Assembly (NCBI RefSeq): GCF_000144645.1
Contig: NC_014377.1
Span: 620,001-684,000 of the forward strand
Reading direction: 5' to 3'
DNA from: Thermosediminibacter oceani DSM 16646
GTDB taxonomy: Bacteria; Bacillota; Thermosediminibacteria; Thermosediminibacterales; Thermosediminibacteraceae
DNA length: 64,000 nt
The position numbers and the translations under genes are program-made. Below, one piece after another: positions 1-8,616 of the stretch. Positions within the stretch are counted from its first letter, which is position 1. Each line of letters starts with the position of its first letter. Below the pieces are notes generated by a model, which did no database searches, had not been told where the DNA came from, and saw nothing but the letters and a program-made list of their open reading frames with translations.

Positions 1-21
1 GCGCGCAGGATTATCCCTTGA
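1..21 (+). CDS. C-terminal tail of an upstream gene (partial)
   Basis: The first seven codons read A-R-R-I-I-P-stop in frame 1, ending at a TGA 15 nt before the next gene. Because the next two genes are DppD and DppF ATPases, this is most simply the end of a DppC-type permease. That is inference from gene order only; the tail is too short to identify by itself. Confidence 0.35.
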   Translation, partial: ARRIIP

Positions 22-36
22 CCGGGGGTGGCGTAT

Positions 37-1026
37 GTGGAAGGAAAGATTTTACTCGAAGTTAAGGACCTCACGGTGAAGTTCTTCACCGACGACGGGG
101 TCGTGACGGCGGTGGACCGGGTGTCCTTTGACATAAAGATGGGTGAGACCCTGGGGATGGTCGGTGAGTCCGGCTGCGGCAAATCGGTGACGTCTCTCGC
201 CATCATGCGCCTTTTGCCGTCTCCTCCGGCCAAAATCACCTCCGGAAAAATATTGTTTGAGGGCGAGGATCTTTTGGCAAAGTCCGAGGCGGAAATGAGG
301 CGGATAAGGGGAAACCGGATTTCGATGATTTTTCAGGAGCCGATGACTTCCCTGAATCCGGTATTCACCGTCGGCAGGCAGATTTCCGAGGCGATAATGC
401 TCCATCAGAGGCTGTCCGGAAAGGAGGCCGTAGAACGGGCCGTCGAGATGCTCAGGCTCGTTGGGATACCCAACCCCGAAAAAAGGTATCACGAGTATCC
501 GCACCAGATGTCAGGAGGCATGCACCAGAGAGTGATGATAGCCATGGCCCTTTCGTGCAGTCCGAAACTATTGGTTGCCGACGAACCCACTACAGCCCTG
601 GACGTGACAATTCAAGCCCAGATACTGGATCTGATAAACCGGCTTAAGGACCAGATAGGCATGAGCGTTCTTTTAATAACCCACGACCTGGGTGTCGTCG
701 CGGAAACAGCCGAGAGGGTTGTGGTGATGTATGCGGGACAGGTGGTTGAAGAAGCTGCTTGCGAAGACCTCTTTGAAAGTCCGCTGCACCCTTACACTGC
801 GGGGCTTTTGAAATCCATACCCAGCCTGGGAGGTGAAAAAGGCCGCCTCCACGTGATCGAAGGTACTGTGCCGAATCCCCTTAACATGCCCCCGGGCTGC
901 AGGTTTAACCCCCGATGCCCCGAAGCCGCGGACGTATGCAGGAAAAAGTCCCCCGCCCTCCTGGAGATGGGAAACGGACGGAGGGTGAGGTGTTTTTTAA
1001 GGGGTTCCCACCCCGAGGAGGTGTAG
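37..1026 (+). CDS. dppD: Peptide ABC transporter ATP-binding protein (DppD/OppD type)
   Basis: One of the two cytoplasmic ATPases that power an oligopeptide/dipeptide importer. Visible are a Walker A (GESGCGKS, about residues 43-50), a signature MSGGMHQ (about 159-165, with H where most relatives have R), Walker B LLVADEP and the C-terminal oligopeptide-transporter extension with the CRFNPRC motif. GTG at 37 is preferred to GTG at 28 because the GGGGGTGG ribosome site at 24-31 covers the latter, and the result starts [12 protein letters not shown] like the paralogue at 44955. It lies 4 nt upstream of the DppF partner. The permeases and binding protein should lie just outside the window. Substrate is not determinable. 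Confidence 0.93.
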   Translation: MEGKILLEVKDLTVKFFTDDGVVTAVDRVSFDIKMGETLGMVGESGCGKSVTSLAIMRLLPSPPAKITSGKILFEGEDLLAKSEAEMRRIRGNRISMIFQEPMTSLNPVFTVGRQISEAIMLHQRLSGKEAVERAVEMLRLVGIPNPEKRYHEYPHQMSGGMHQRVMIAMALSCSPKLLVADEPTTALDVTIQAQILDLINRLKDQIGMSVLLITHDLGVVAETAERVVVMYAGQVVEEAACEDLFESPLHPYTAGLLKSIPSLGGEKGRLHVIEGTVPNPLNMPPGCRFNPRCPEAADVCRKKSPALLEMGNGRRVRCFLRGSHPEEV

Positions 1027-1030
1027 GCGT

Positions 1031-2005
1031 TTGAACCTGCAGGACATAGTCGAAGTGCAGGGGCTTGTAAAGTGGTATCCGGTGAAAGCCGGAGTATTCC
1101 AAAAAGTGGTGGGTTACATCAAAGCCGTCGACGGCGTGAGCTTCAGCATAAAAAGAGGAGAAACCCTGGGACTGGTGGGGGAGAGCGGCTGCGGCAAGAC
1201 CACCACCGCCAGGTGCATGCTGAGGCTGATAGAACCCACAAAAGGCCGAATACTGTTTAACGGTAGGGATATAATGAGACTTAACCGTGAAGAGCTCAGG
1301 AAGTTACGGCCAAAGATGCAGGTGATATTCCAGGACCCATATAGTTCCCTCAACCCCAGGCTTACCGTTAAAGAAATAATAGGCGAAGCACTGGCCTTTC
1401 ACGGCATCGCCAGGGGAAAGGAACTGGAGGAAAGGGTAAAGCACCTGCTGGAGATGGTGGGCCTTGCTCCGCACCATATGAGGCGGTTCCCCCACGAATT
1501 TTCCGGGGGCCAGAGGCAGAGGATAGGTATCGCCAGGGCCCTAGCTACCAATCCGGACCTCGTAGTGTGCGACGAGCCGGTATCGGCCCTGGATGTTTCC
1601 ATACAGAGCCAGATTCTGAATCTCCTGGAGGACCTGCAGGCCCGCCTTGGGGTGTCCTATCTTTTCATAGCCCACGGGCTTAACGTGGTAAAACACATAT
1701 CCCACAGGGTGGGTGTAATGTACCTGGGGAAAATAATAGAGATAACCGAAAGCGACGAGATTTACCGAAACCCCCTCCACCCCTATACCCAGGCGCTCAT
1801 TTCGGCCATACCTTTACCGGAACCAAAAGTCAAGAGGCGAAAAATACTGTTGGAAGGGGATGTGCCCAGTCCCCTTAATCCGCCGGAGGGGTGCCGGTTC
1901 TGGACAAGGTGCCGACACGCAGTGAATATATGCAGGCGGGAGGAACCGGAACTATTTGAATGCGCTCCCGGCCATAAGGTGGCATGTCATCTTTATAGGC
2001 GATGA
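1031..2005 (+). CDS. dppF: Peptide ABC transporter ATP-binding protein (DppF/OppF type)
   Basis: Second ATPase of the importer whose first ATPase ends 4 nt upstream. Walker A GESGCGKT (about residues 50-57), signature [15 protein letters not shown], Walker B LVVCDEP and the C-terminal CRFWTRC oligopeptide-transporter motif are all present. The start is TTG, set by GAGGAGGTG overlapping the dppD stop. The H-loop reads FIAHGLNVV, whereas the family normally has FIAHDLSVV; the switch histidine is kept. The stop codon abuts the end of the convergent rhomboid gene with no gap and no visible terminator between them. Confidence 0.93.
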   Translation: MNLQDIVEVQGLVKWYPVKAGVFQKVVGYIKAVDGVSFSIKRGETLGLVGESGCGKTTTARCMLRLIEPTKGRILFNGRDIMRLNREELRKLRPKMQVIFQDPYSSLNPRLTVKEIIGEALAFHGIARGKELEERVKHLLEMVGLAPHHMRRFPHEFSGGQRQRIGIARALATNPDLVVCDEPVSALDVSIQSQILNLLEDLQARLGVSYLFIAHGLNVVKHISHRVGVMYLGKIIEITESDEIYRNPLHPYTQALISAIPLPEPKVKRRKILLEGDVPSPLNPPEGCRFWTRCRHAVNICRREEPELFECAPGHKVACHLYRR

Positions 2006-2689
2006 CTAATACCGATCTCTGAGGAAAAATCTATTTAACAGCACGCCGCTGACAAACCCTCCGATGTGTGCCCACCATGCAATTCCTGAAACCGCCGCAC
2101 CGCCGATGACGGACAAGACCGTGCCGGAATAGAGCTGGGCCAGGAACCACAGGAAAAGGTAGACCACGGCGGGTATCTGGATGAAGATTGGAACCAGGAA
2201 AAAGGTCGGCACCAGGGTGATTATCCTCGCCGATGGGAATAACACGAAGTACGCGCCCATTACGCCCGCGATAGCTCCAGAAGCCCCCACCACCGGTACC
2301 CGTGATAAGGGGTTGAAAACCAGGTGAAACACGCCTGCGATTACACCGCTGAGGAGGTAGAAGAGCAGGAACCTTATATGGCCCATCCTATCTTCTACGT
2401 TGTCACCGAAAAGCCACAGTATCCACATGTTGCTGATTAAGTGGAGTGTGCTCCCGTGGAGAAATATACTGGTAATAAATGGATAAAGGTCGCCTAGGGA
2501 AAACGGTGCACCGGATACCACCAGTTTCGTAATTTTCACCGGTATTAACCCGTATTTGTGGGTGAACCCCACGAAGGTCCTGTATGGAGTGTCCGAGAGA
2601 GTAAAAAATATGAGCGAATTTATTATTATGAGCAGGACCGTAACGAGAGGCGGTCGCCTGCTCGGGATGTTGTCCCTGATTGGAAACAT
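2006..2689 (-). CDS. Rhomboid family intramembrane serine protease
   Basis: Integral membrane protease predicted to cleave substrates within the bilayer. The 227-aa protein has about six hydrophobic segments. It carries the rhomboid features in order: the HGSTLHLISNMW segment (residues 78-89, with Asn87 of the oxyanion region), GASG with nucleophile Ser137, and AHIGG with His208 completing the Ser-His dyad. The region around 128-140 also carries the usual small-residue GxxxG packing. A GGAGGG ribosome site lies 6 nt before the ATG. It is a single gene convergent with dppF. Substrates are unknown. Confidence 0.93.
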   Translation of the reverse strand: MFPIRDNIPSRRPPLVTVLLIIINSLIFFTLSDTPYRTFVGFTHKYGLIPVKITKLVVSGAPFSLGDLYPFITSIFLHGSTLHLISNMWILWLFGDNVEDRMGHIRFLLFYLLSGVIAGVFHLVFNPLSRVPVVGASGAIAGVMGAYFVLFPSARIITLVPTFFLVPIFIQIPAVVYLFLWFLAQLYSGTVLSVIGGAAVSGIAWWAHIGGFVSGVLLNRFFLRDRY

Positions 2690-2790
2690 CTTAAACCCTC
2701 CGTTTTTCTTATTGTTAGCTTTGCATTAACATTATATTAAGATTATAGCACAGGTGGGAATAAATAACAGAACAAGCGAAGTGCCTATGA

Positions 2791-2821
2791 TTGTAACTTC
2801 TTATGTAAAGCAACATATACT
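2791..2821 (+). promoter_or_regulatory. Possible sigma-A promoter for the DUF2935 gene
   Basis: TTGTAA at 2791-2796 is followed after 17-19 nt by CATATA/TATACT. It lies about 40 nt upstream of the GTG start. The -35 is imperfect, so this is a weak call. Confidence 0.3.
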
Positions 2822-2858
2822 AGTAGCATTAGAAGGGAATTTTTAGGAGGGATAAGCA

Positions 2859-3818
2859 GTGTCTTCAAATATTGATTTTGTTCGTGAGTCCCTGGATATA
2901 CATCTATTTTTTGCAAGGATCATGAAAGAACATTCTTTTTTTCTTGAAATAGGATTTATGCCTAAAAATGTAAATTTTATCCGGCGAGCAGATGATTTCA
3001 GGAGGGCTTTTGACGGATTATTAAGAGAAGTGATCTTTCTTGCTAATGGTGTTGTTAGCCCCGAAGTACTTCAATCAGGAGAAGTAATAACGCCATACAC
3101 GCTTAAAGCAGAAGAAGTTTCTTCGTTTTTTACAGGGGTTAGGATACCAACTGAATTAACAAAAGCTGAAGATGAATTGTCAGGCTCAGATTCTAGGATA
3201 AATAATCCGATGCTTGAACGGAAAGTGTTTATGCTTAATCAAAGGGCCATGGAATTACTCATCGAATTAATACGATTTAAAACCACTATTTTATCCAATG
3301 TTTTATCCTGCAAAATGTTTACTGTCAACTATCCCCTGCTGATAGAGCATATAAGGAGAGAAACAGAGCTCTATTTACGTATTATTCAGAGGATTCAGGG
3401 TAGAGAGAATATAGATATTAAGAGGGAAGTCCTTGAACAGGAGTTATTCTGGAACAGGATTATGGCTGAGCATGCAAAATTCATCCGCGGGTTGCTTGAT
3501 CCGACAGAAAACGAATTAATCAAAACAGCAAATGATTTTGGGAATGAATTTGACCGTTTGACCAAAGAGGCGAAGGCTGCAATTGATATGACTGTACCTC
3601 CGGAACAGGTCACGGATGATAGTCTCAGGGCAACAAAAGCAATTAGGGATTTCAAGGCACAGGGAACTCAGGGTTTGCTTGAATGCAATATCAGGTCGAT
3701 AATTTTACCATTACTTGGTGACCACGTATTACGTGAAGCAAATCACTATTTGCGACTTTTAAAAATGTTTCAAAGGCATATGTTTGATATTTCCTCTAAC
3801 GGCGTCGATGAGGCTTAA
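2859..3818 (+). CDS. DUF2935 domain-containing protein
   Basis: A 319-aa soluble, mostly helical protein of the DUF2935 family found in Clostridia and Bacilli. It consists of two related halves: the N-terminal half contains SLDIHLFFARIMKEH and the C-terminal half EQELFWNRIMAEH. Each is followed by a four-helix-like stretch with conserved Glu/His residues (residues about 8-135 and 145-310). The repeated ExxxWxxIMxEH-like motif could bind a metal, which is inference. The start is GTG with TTAGGAGGG 7 nt upstream. It is monocistronic with a terminator overlapping its stop. Function is unknown. Confidence 0.85.
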   Translation: MSSNIDFVRESLDIHLFFARIMKEHSFFLEIGFMPKNVNFIRRADDFRRAFDGLLREVIFLANGVVSPEVLQSGEVITPYTLKAEEVSSFFTGVRIPTELTKAEDELSGSDSRINNPMLERKVFMLNQRAMELLIELIRFKTTILSNVLSCKMFTVNYPLLIEHIRRETELYLRIIQRIQGRENIDIKREVLEQELFWNRIMAEHAKFIRGLLDPTENELIKTANDFGNEFDRLTKEAKAAIDMTVPPEQVTDDSLRATKAIRDFKAQGTQGLLECNIRSIILPLLGDHVLREANHYLRLLKMFQRHMFDISSNGVDEA

Positions 3819-3831
3819 AACGCCTTTTTTT
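3801..3831 (+). terminator. Intrinsic terminator of the DUF2935 gene
   Basis: A short stem (GGCGT/ACGCC, or the alternative GAGGC/GCCTT) spans the stop codon and runs into seven Ts. The stem is only about 5 bp, so strength is modest. Confidence 0.55.
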
Positions 3832-3898
3832 ATGGCTTTTGATATTGCATTGATGATGATACCTTATCATAAAATAACCACAGCAAATGCTGACGGCC

Positions 3899-3927
3899 TT
3901 GACATAAATTCTAGTATATAATATAAT
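3899..3927 (+). promoter_or_regulatory. Consensus sigma-A promoter of the aroF-tyrA-aroA operon
   Basis: TTGACA at 3899-3904 and TATAAT at 3922-3927 are separated by exactly 17 nt, a perfect match to consensus. The predicted transcription start near 3934 gives a leader of about 285 nt before the aroF start. Confidence 0.85.
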
Positions 3928-3948
3928 ACTTTCTAACGTAATGCGGGA

Positions 3949-3984
3949 AACCTCTCGCTCCTGACGGGGTGCGGGAGGTTTTTT
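3949..3984 (+). terminator. Leader terminator/attenuator upstream of aroF
   Basis: A 10-bp stem (AACCTCTCGC 3949-3958 with GCGGGAGGTT 3971-3980, one G-U pair) runs directly into a T tract. It lies only about 15 nt after the predicted transcription start of the aromatic operon. A 7-codon reading frame (MRETSRS, ATG at 3941) overlaps the 5' arm. It would cut transcripts to about 50 nt unless antiterminated. No T-box, TPP or other known riboswitch motif was recognised here. Confidence 0.65.
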
Positions 3985-4204
3985 ACATAAGCCGGGAGGG
4001 GTATGGCGTGACTGTCAGAACGAGTTATCCCGGGCCGATTCCTGACGACAATTCGGAAGGGAACCTTCTTAAGGAAACTGCCGGTAACGCCGAAGCTTTT
4101 GTATGCTGTTCCCGGTGGCGGGCGATCTATCCCCCCTCCGGGGGGATATTTACAGGGTGTTTGTAAACGGCACAATATATAAAGCACGTTATTGACATCG
4201 TATA
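3985..4204 (+). other. Structured untranslated leader before aroF
   Basis: No gene is convincing in this stretch. It contains a GC-rich 8-bp hairpin at 4129-4147 (ATCCCCCC/GGGGGGAT) without a following T run, and several smaller G-rich repeats. An open frame through 3969-4166 has no ribosome site or recognisable product. Confidence 0.5.
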
Positions 4205-4219
4205 ATGGAGGGATTGACC

Positions 4220-5233
4220 TTGATAATAGTGATGCAGAAAAACGCCACCGAGGATCAGATAAAGAAAGTATGCGAGATGGTCGAAAATGCGGGGCTAGGG
4301 GTACACCTTTCCAGAGGTACCGATATAACCATAATCGGGGTTATAGGAGACCGCCGGCTGCTGGCCGATAAGCCTATAGAGCGCATGGACGGTGTGGAAA
4401 AGACGGTATCCATCATGGAACCGTATAAACTCGCGAGCCGCACTTTTCATCCCGAACCTACCGTGATAAAAGTGGGGGATGTATCGATAGGGGGCGACGA
4501 GTTCGTCGTCATGGCAGGCCCCTGTGCTGTGGAGAGCAGGGAACAGCTCCTGGAGACCGCCGAGATGGTGAAAAAGTGCGGCGCTAAAATCCTCCGGGGA
4601 GGTGCTTTTAAGCCCAGGACTTCGCCTTACTCATTCCAGGGGTTGGGCGAAGAGGGGCTGAAAATTCTGGCCGAGGCGAGAGAAAGGACCGGCCTTCCCG
4701 TTGTAACCGAGGTTACAAGCACGGAAGCTGTAAATACGGTCGCCGAGTACGCCGACATACTGCAGATAGGAGCCCGCAACATGCAGAATTTCCAGCTGCT
4801 CAAGGCTGTGGGCAGGACGGGAAAGCCGGTGCTCCTGAAGAGGGGTATGTCCGCCACCATCGAGGAATGGCTGAACGCCGCCGAGTACATCATGAACGAG
4901 GGCAATTTTCAGGTAATCCTGTGTGAAAGAGGAATAAGGACCTTTGAGCCGATGACCAGGAATACCCTGGACCTGAGCGCAGTGCCGATAATAAAAAACA
5001 TAAGCCACCTGCCCGTAATAGTGGACCCCAGCCACGGCACGGGCCATTGGCGCTGGGTGACCCCGATGAGCAGAGCGGCACTGGCCGCCGGTGCCGACGG
5101 CCTTATCATCGAAGTCCATCCCAATCCCCAGGAAGCATTGTCCGACGGTTCACAGTCCCTGAAACCGGAGAATTTCATGCTGCTTTGCGAGGAACTCAAA
5201 AAAATCGCCCCAATAGTCGGGAGGAGCATGTAG
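4220..5233 (+). CDS. aroF: 3-deoxy-7-phosphoheptulonate (DAHP) synthase
   Basis: Catalyses the first step of the shikimate pathway, condensing PEP with erythrose 4-phosphate. It is of the AroA-I-beta type known from Thermotoga maritima: an N-terminal ferredoxin-like regulatory domain (about residues 1-75), then the barrel with [38 protein letters not shown] and VDPSHGTGH. In the T. maritima enzyme the N-terminal domain confers feedback inhibition by aromatic amino acids; the same here is inference. TTG at 4220 is preferred to ATG at 4205 because GGAGGG (4207-4212) lies 7 nt before the TTG and nothing precedes the ATG. It is first gene of the operon and abuts tyrA. Confidence 0.95.
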   Translation: MIIVMQKNATEDQIKKVCEMVENAGLGVHLSRGTDITIIGVIGDRRLLADKPIERMDGVEKTVSIMEPYKLASRTFHPEPTVIKVGDVSIGGDEFVVMAGPCAVESREQLLETAEMVKKCGAKILRGGAFKPRTSPYSFQGLGEEGLKILAEARERTGLPVVTEVTSTEAVNTVAEYADILQIGARNMQNFQLLKAVGRTGKPVLLKRGMSATIEEWLNAAEYIMNEGNFQVILCERGIRTFEPMTRNTLDLSAVPIIKNISHLPVIVDPSHGTGHWRWVTPMSRAALAAGADGLIIEVHPNPQEALSDGSQSLKPENFMLLCEELKKIAPIVGRSM

Positions 5234-6130
5234 TTGAGCGTTTCCACAGTGGCGGTAGTGGGGTTGGGAATTATAGGAGGGTCGCTGGCCAGGGCTTTTA
5301 AAGCTGCTGGCTTGGAAGTATTGGGCATCGACTCGGATGACGGAACCCTTTCAGCGGCTGCAAGCGAAGGGGTCGTATCCGAAGACAGCTTCAATATAAA
5401 TAGCGCTGACGAAAGCAGCTTTAGAGCATTAAAGAGGGCGGATATAATATTCATCTGTACGCCGGTGCTTAGCATAGTGCCGGTCGTGAAAAGGCTGGCG
5501 CCCTTTATTAAAAGGGGTGCCGTGGTGACCGATACGGGCAGCACCAAAAGGGTCGTGGTGAATTCCGTGAAGGAGGTGCTGCCTGAAGGTGTGGCTTTTG
5601 TGGGCGGCCACCCCATGGCCGGTTCCCAGTACAGCGGCTACGGTTTTAGCCGGGCCGACCTTTTTTCAAAAAGCCCTTATATACTTACGCCGGCGGAGGA
5701 AACCCCTCTGGAGGCTGTCGAGACCCTCAAAGCCTTGGTTTTTAAGATCGGTGCGGTTCCACATATAATGACCCCCGAAGAGCATGACGGGATGGCGGCT
5801 GCGGTAAGCCACCTGCCGCAGGTTATAGCAACCAGCCTGGTGAATGCGGTGAGAGAATCCGATACTAGCGGGGAATACTTAAAACTTGCTGGGAGGGGAT
5901 ATAAAGACACTACCCGCATAGCATCCTCCGCCGCGGGAATATGGATAGATATACTGCTTACTAACAGGGATGAAGTTCTAAACATGATATCGATTTTTAA
6001 AAAGCAGCTCGGCGAACTGCAGAGGGCAATAGAAGCCTCCAGCGCTCCGGACATAAAAAGGATCTTCGAGAGGGCACGAGAATACGGAAACGGGAGGAAT
6101 GAAGACTTTGGATGTGACGGTAGAAGGTAA
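5234..6130 (+). CDS. tyrA: Prephenate dehydrogenase
   Basis: Oxidatively decarboxylates prephenate to 4-hydroxyphenylpyruvate for tyrosine synthesis, using NAD(P)+. The 298-aa protein starts with a Rossmann motif VGLGIIGGSLA and carries GGHPMAGSQYSGY and AVSHLPQ, both typical of TyrA. There is no C-terminal ACT domain and no fused chorismate mutase. The start is TTG directly after the aroF stop, with GGGAGGAG 7 nt upstream. Its last 32 nt overlap the annotated start of aroA, implying translational coupling. Confidence 0.94.
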   Translation: MSVSTVAVVGLGIIGGSLARAFKAAGLEVLGIDSDDGTLSAAASEGVVSEDSFNINSADESSFRALKRADIIFICTPVLSIVPVVKRLAPFIKRGAVVTDTGSTKRVVVNSVKEVLPEGVAFVGGHPMAGSQYSGYGFSRADLFSKSPYILTPAEETPLEAVETLKALVFKIGAVPHIMTPEEHDGMAAAVSHLPQVIATSLVNAVRESDTSGEYLKLAGRGYKDTTRIASSAAGIWIDILLTNRDEVLNMISIFKKQLGELQRAIEASSAPDIKRIFERAREYGNGRNEDFGCDGRR

Positions 6131-7394
6131 AAGGAGACTCAGGGGGGAGATTTTTGCTCCCCCAGACAAATCCATATCCCACAGGAGCGTAATGCTGGGG
6201 GCCGTCGCGGAGGGCATAACCCGGGTGGAGCGGTTTCTTACGGCCGACGATTGCCTCAGGACCGTTGACTGTTTTAAGAAAATGGGAGTGGATATACTGT
6301 TTGAGGCGCCGGATAAAGTAATCATAAATGGAAGGGGTCTCAGGGGGTTGAAAAAACCCGACGGACCCCTATACGCGGGCAACTCCGGGACGACGATAAG
6401 ACTCCTTTCGGGGATACTGGCGGGCCAGGGTTTTGAAGCTACCATTACCGGGGACGAGTCCATCCTGAAAAGGCCCATGGGCAGGGTGGTGGAGCCCCTG
6501 ACCATGATGGGAGCCGTTATCGAAGGGGCCGGCGGGGGCAGGTACGCCCCCCTCACCATAAGGGGGGGACGTCTTAAAGGAATCCGGTACGAGCTTCCGG
6601 TGGCCAGCGCCCAGGTAAAGTCGGCCATACTGCTGGCGGGGCTATACGCCGAAGGCGAAACTACAGTAATAGAAAAGCATAAAACCCGCGACCACACCGA
6701 AATTATGCTGGCCCACTTCGGAGGCAGGATTTCAACATCGGACGGTGAGGTCAGGCTGACCCCCGTGGATAAACTCAGCGCCGAGCGGGTGACGGTGCCG
6801 GGGGATATATCGTCGGCGGCCTTTTTCATGGCGGCCGCCGCAGTAACGGAAGGTTCAGAACTTCTGATAAGGGATGTGGGCATTAACCCCACTCGAACGG
6901 GTATAATCGATGTGCTCCGGGAAATGGGCTGCAATATAAAGATTTATGACGAGAGGATTTGGAATGGAGAAAAAGTCGCCGATGTGCTCGTCAAAGGAGA
7001 AGGGCTTCGGGGGATAACCATAAAGGGTGAAATAATACCCAGGCTCATCGATGAGATTCCGGTGATTGCAGTTGCGGCTGCCTTTGCAGAAGGCGAGACG
7101 ATAATAAGGGATGCGGCAGAGCTGAGGGTAAAGGAGAGCGACAGAATAAAAGCAATAGCCGTGAATTTGAGGAGATTCGGAACTGAAGTGACGGAACTGG
7201 AAGACGGCATGATAATCCGGGGCGGCGGGTTCTTGAAGCCCGCCGAGTTTGAAAGCTTTGGCGACCACAGGATCGCCATGGCCATGGCGGTGGCGGCGCT
7301 GGCGATCCCCGGGCCATCGAGGATTAAAAACGCCGAGTGTGTAAAAATATCCTTCCCCGGTTTTTTTGAAACTCTTGAGGAAGTCTTATGTTAA
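6099..7394 (+). CDS. aroA: 3-phosphoshikimate 1-carboxyvinyltransferase (EPSP synthase)
   Basis: Transfers enolpyruvate from PEP to shikimate 3-phosphate. The 431-aa protein shows the family blocks in order: PDKSISHRSVMLG, AGNSGTTIRLLSG, KSAILLAGLYAEGET, DEIPVIAVAAAFAEGET, RVKESDRI and GDHRIAMAMAVAAL. The ATG at 6099 is only 1 nt after GGGAGG, whereas a TTG at 6108 has a 10-nt gap, so translation may really begin at 6108 (MDVTVEGK). It is the last gene of the aroF-tyrA-aroA operon and is followed by a strong terminator. Other shikimate genes are not in this window. Confidence 0.95.
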   Translation: MKTLDVTVEGKRRLRGEIFAPPDKSISHRSVMLGAVAEGITRVERFLTADDCLRTVDCFKKMGVDILFEAPDKVIINGRGLRGLKKPDGPLYAGNSGTTIRLLSGILAGQGFEATITGDESILKRPMGRVVEPLTMMGAVIEGAGGGRYAPLTIRGGRLKGIRYELPVASAQVKSAILLAGLYAEGETTVIEKHKTRDHTEIMLAHFGGRISTSDGEVRLTPVDKLSAERVTVPGDISSAAFFMAAAAVTEGSELLIRDVGINPTRTGIIDVLREMGCNIKIYDERIWNGEKVADVLVKGEGLRGITIKGEIIPRLIDEIPVIAVAAAFAEGETIIRDAAELRVKESDRIKAIAVNLRRFGTEVTELEDGMIIRGGGFLKPAEFESFGDHRIAMAMAVAALAIPGPSRIKNAECVKISFPGFFETLEEVLC

Positions 7395-7405
7395 AAGCTT
7401 TATTA

Positions 7406-7443
7406 AAAGCCCTCTTTTGGCGAAAGAGGGCTAAAATTTTTTA
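7406..7443 (+). terminator. Intrinsic terminator of the aromatic operon
   Basis: AGCCCTCTTT pairs with GAAAGAGGGCT around a short loop, followed by AAAATTTTTT. It lies 12 nt after the aroA stop. Confidence 0.85.
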
Positions 7444-7484
7444 GCTGTTATGTCAAGTGGAATAAAGATCGCATAAAATGTGTA

Positions 7485-7513
7485 TTGACAGGTTTTTTTA
7501 TTTTAAATAGAAT
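7485..7513 (+). promoter_or_regulatory. Sigma-A promoter of asd-lysC
   Basis: TTGACA at 7485-7490 and TAGAAT at 7508-7513 with a 17-nt spacer. The leader to the asd start is about 70 nt. Confidence 0.75.
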
Positions 7514-7590
7514 TATCCTTAATGCATACCTTGATGAGCGGCGCCGTTCATCAATGTTTATCAAAAGATTTTATCCAGGGGGAATGAAAA

Positions 7591-8604
7591 ATGAACGGTT
7601 ACAATGTGGCCGTGGTGGGTGCTACCGGTGCTGTAGGCCGAACGATGCTGAAAATTTTGGAAGAGCGCAATTTTCCTGTCAAAAGGATTTTGCCTCTGGC
7701 TTCTTCGCGCTCCGAGGGTCAGACCGTTGAGTTCATGGGCAGTACAGTAAGGGTTGAAGAAGCAAAACCCTCGTCCTTTGAGGGTATAGATATAGCGCTT
7801 TTTTCCGCCGGAAAGGACGTAAGCCTAACTTTAAGCCCCGAAGCCGTAAAAAGGGGAGCGGTGGTGATCGACAACAGCAACGCCTTCAGGATGGACCCCG
7901 ACGTTCCCCTAGTAGTGCCGGAGGTCAATCCTCAGGACCTCTATAAGCACAAGGGCATTATCGCCAACCCCAACTGTTCGACCATTCAGATGGTGGTTGT
8001 TCTAAAACCCATCCACGACAGGGCGCGGATAAAACGGGTAGTAGTTTCCACGTACCAGGCGGTATCGGGGACCGGCCTTGAGGCCATAGAAGAATTGAAA
8101 CTTCAGTCAAAAAAGGTCCTCGAAGGAGAGAAACCGGAGCCCTGCGTTTATCCCCACCAGATAGCCTTCAACCTCCTTCCGCATATAGACGTTTTCGACG
8201 ATACGGGTTATACAATGGAAGAATGGAAGATGATCAGGGAGACAAAGAAGATAATGGGGGATGAAAACATAGCTGTGACCGCCACCACCGTTCGGGTGCC
8301 GGTGCTGAACTGCCATTCGGAATCGGTAAACATAGAAACTTACGAGAAGGTTACCCCCGAAGAAGCCCGTCGGATTCTTTCCGGTGCTCCGGGCGTCGTG
8401 GTGATGGACGATCCTGCAAATAAAGTATACCCGATGCCGGCATACCTTTCGGGTAAAAACGAGGTCTTCGTGGGCAGGATAAGGGAAGATTTTACGGTGC
8501 CGTGCGGTTTGAACCTGTGGATCGTGGCCGACAACCTGAGAAAGGGAGCGGCCTATAACGCGGTGCAGATAGCCGAATACCTGGTGAGAAACAAGTTGGT
8601 ATGA
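7591..8604 (+). CDS. asd: Aspartate-semialdehyde dehydrogenase
   Basis: Reduces aspartyl phosphate to aspartate semialdehyde with NADPH, the shared step towards lysine, threonine, methionine and dipicolinate. The 337-aa protein has the N-terminal dinucleotide motif GATGAVGRTML (residues 10-20), the catalytic cysteine in NPNCSTIQ (Cys129) and the substrate-binding block around TVRVPVLNCHSESVNIE. It is first of a pair with lysC, 12 nt apart, matching consecutive pathway steps. Confidence 0.95.
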   Translation: MNGYNVAVVGATGAVGRTMLKILEERNFPVKRILPLASSRSEGQTVEFMGSTVRVEEAKPSSFEGIDIALFSAGKDVSLTLSPEAVKRGAVVIDNSNAFRMDPDVPLVVPEVNPQDLYKHKGIIANPNCSTIQMVVVLKPIHDRARIKRVVVSTYQAVSGTGLEAIEELKLQSKKVLEGEKPEPCVYPHQIAFNLLPHIDVFDDTGYTMEEWKMIRETKKIMGDENIAVTATTVRVPVLNCHSESVNIETYEKVTPEEARRILSGAPGVVVMDDPANKVYPMPAYLSGKNEVFVGRIREDFTVPCGLNLWIVADNLRKGAAYNAVQIAEYLVRNKLV

Positions 8605-8616
8605 GGTGGCTTTGAT

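Noticed and set aside
52-504. Long antisense ORFs opposite dppD, aroF, aroA, oppD and the sigma-54 activator
   Set aside because: They mirror strong coding genes, have no ribosome sites and no recognisable domains.
3969-4166. 65-codon plus-strand ORF in the aroF leader
   Set aside because: No ribosome site, begins inside the terminator hairpin, and composition is not protein-like; better explained as structured leader RNA.
4192-4206. TTGACA and TATAAT just before aroF
   Set aside because: Only 3 nt separate them, so they cannot act as one promoter; the 3899-3927 pair is correctly spaced.
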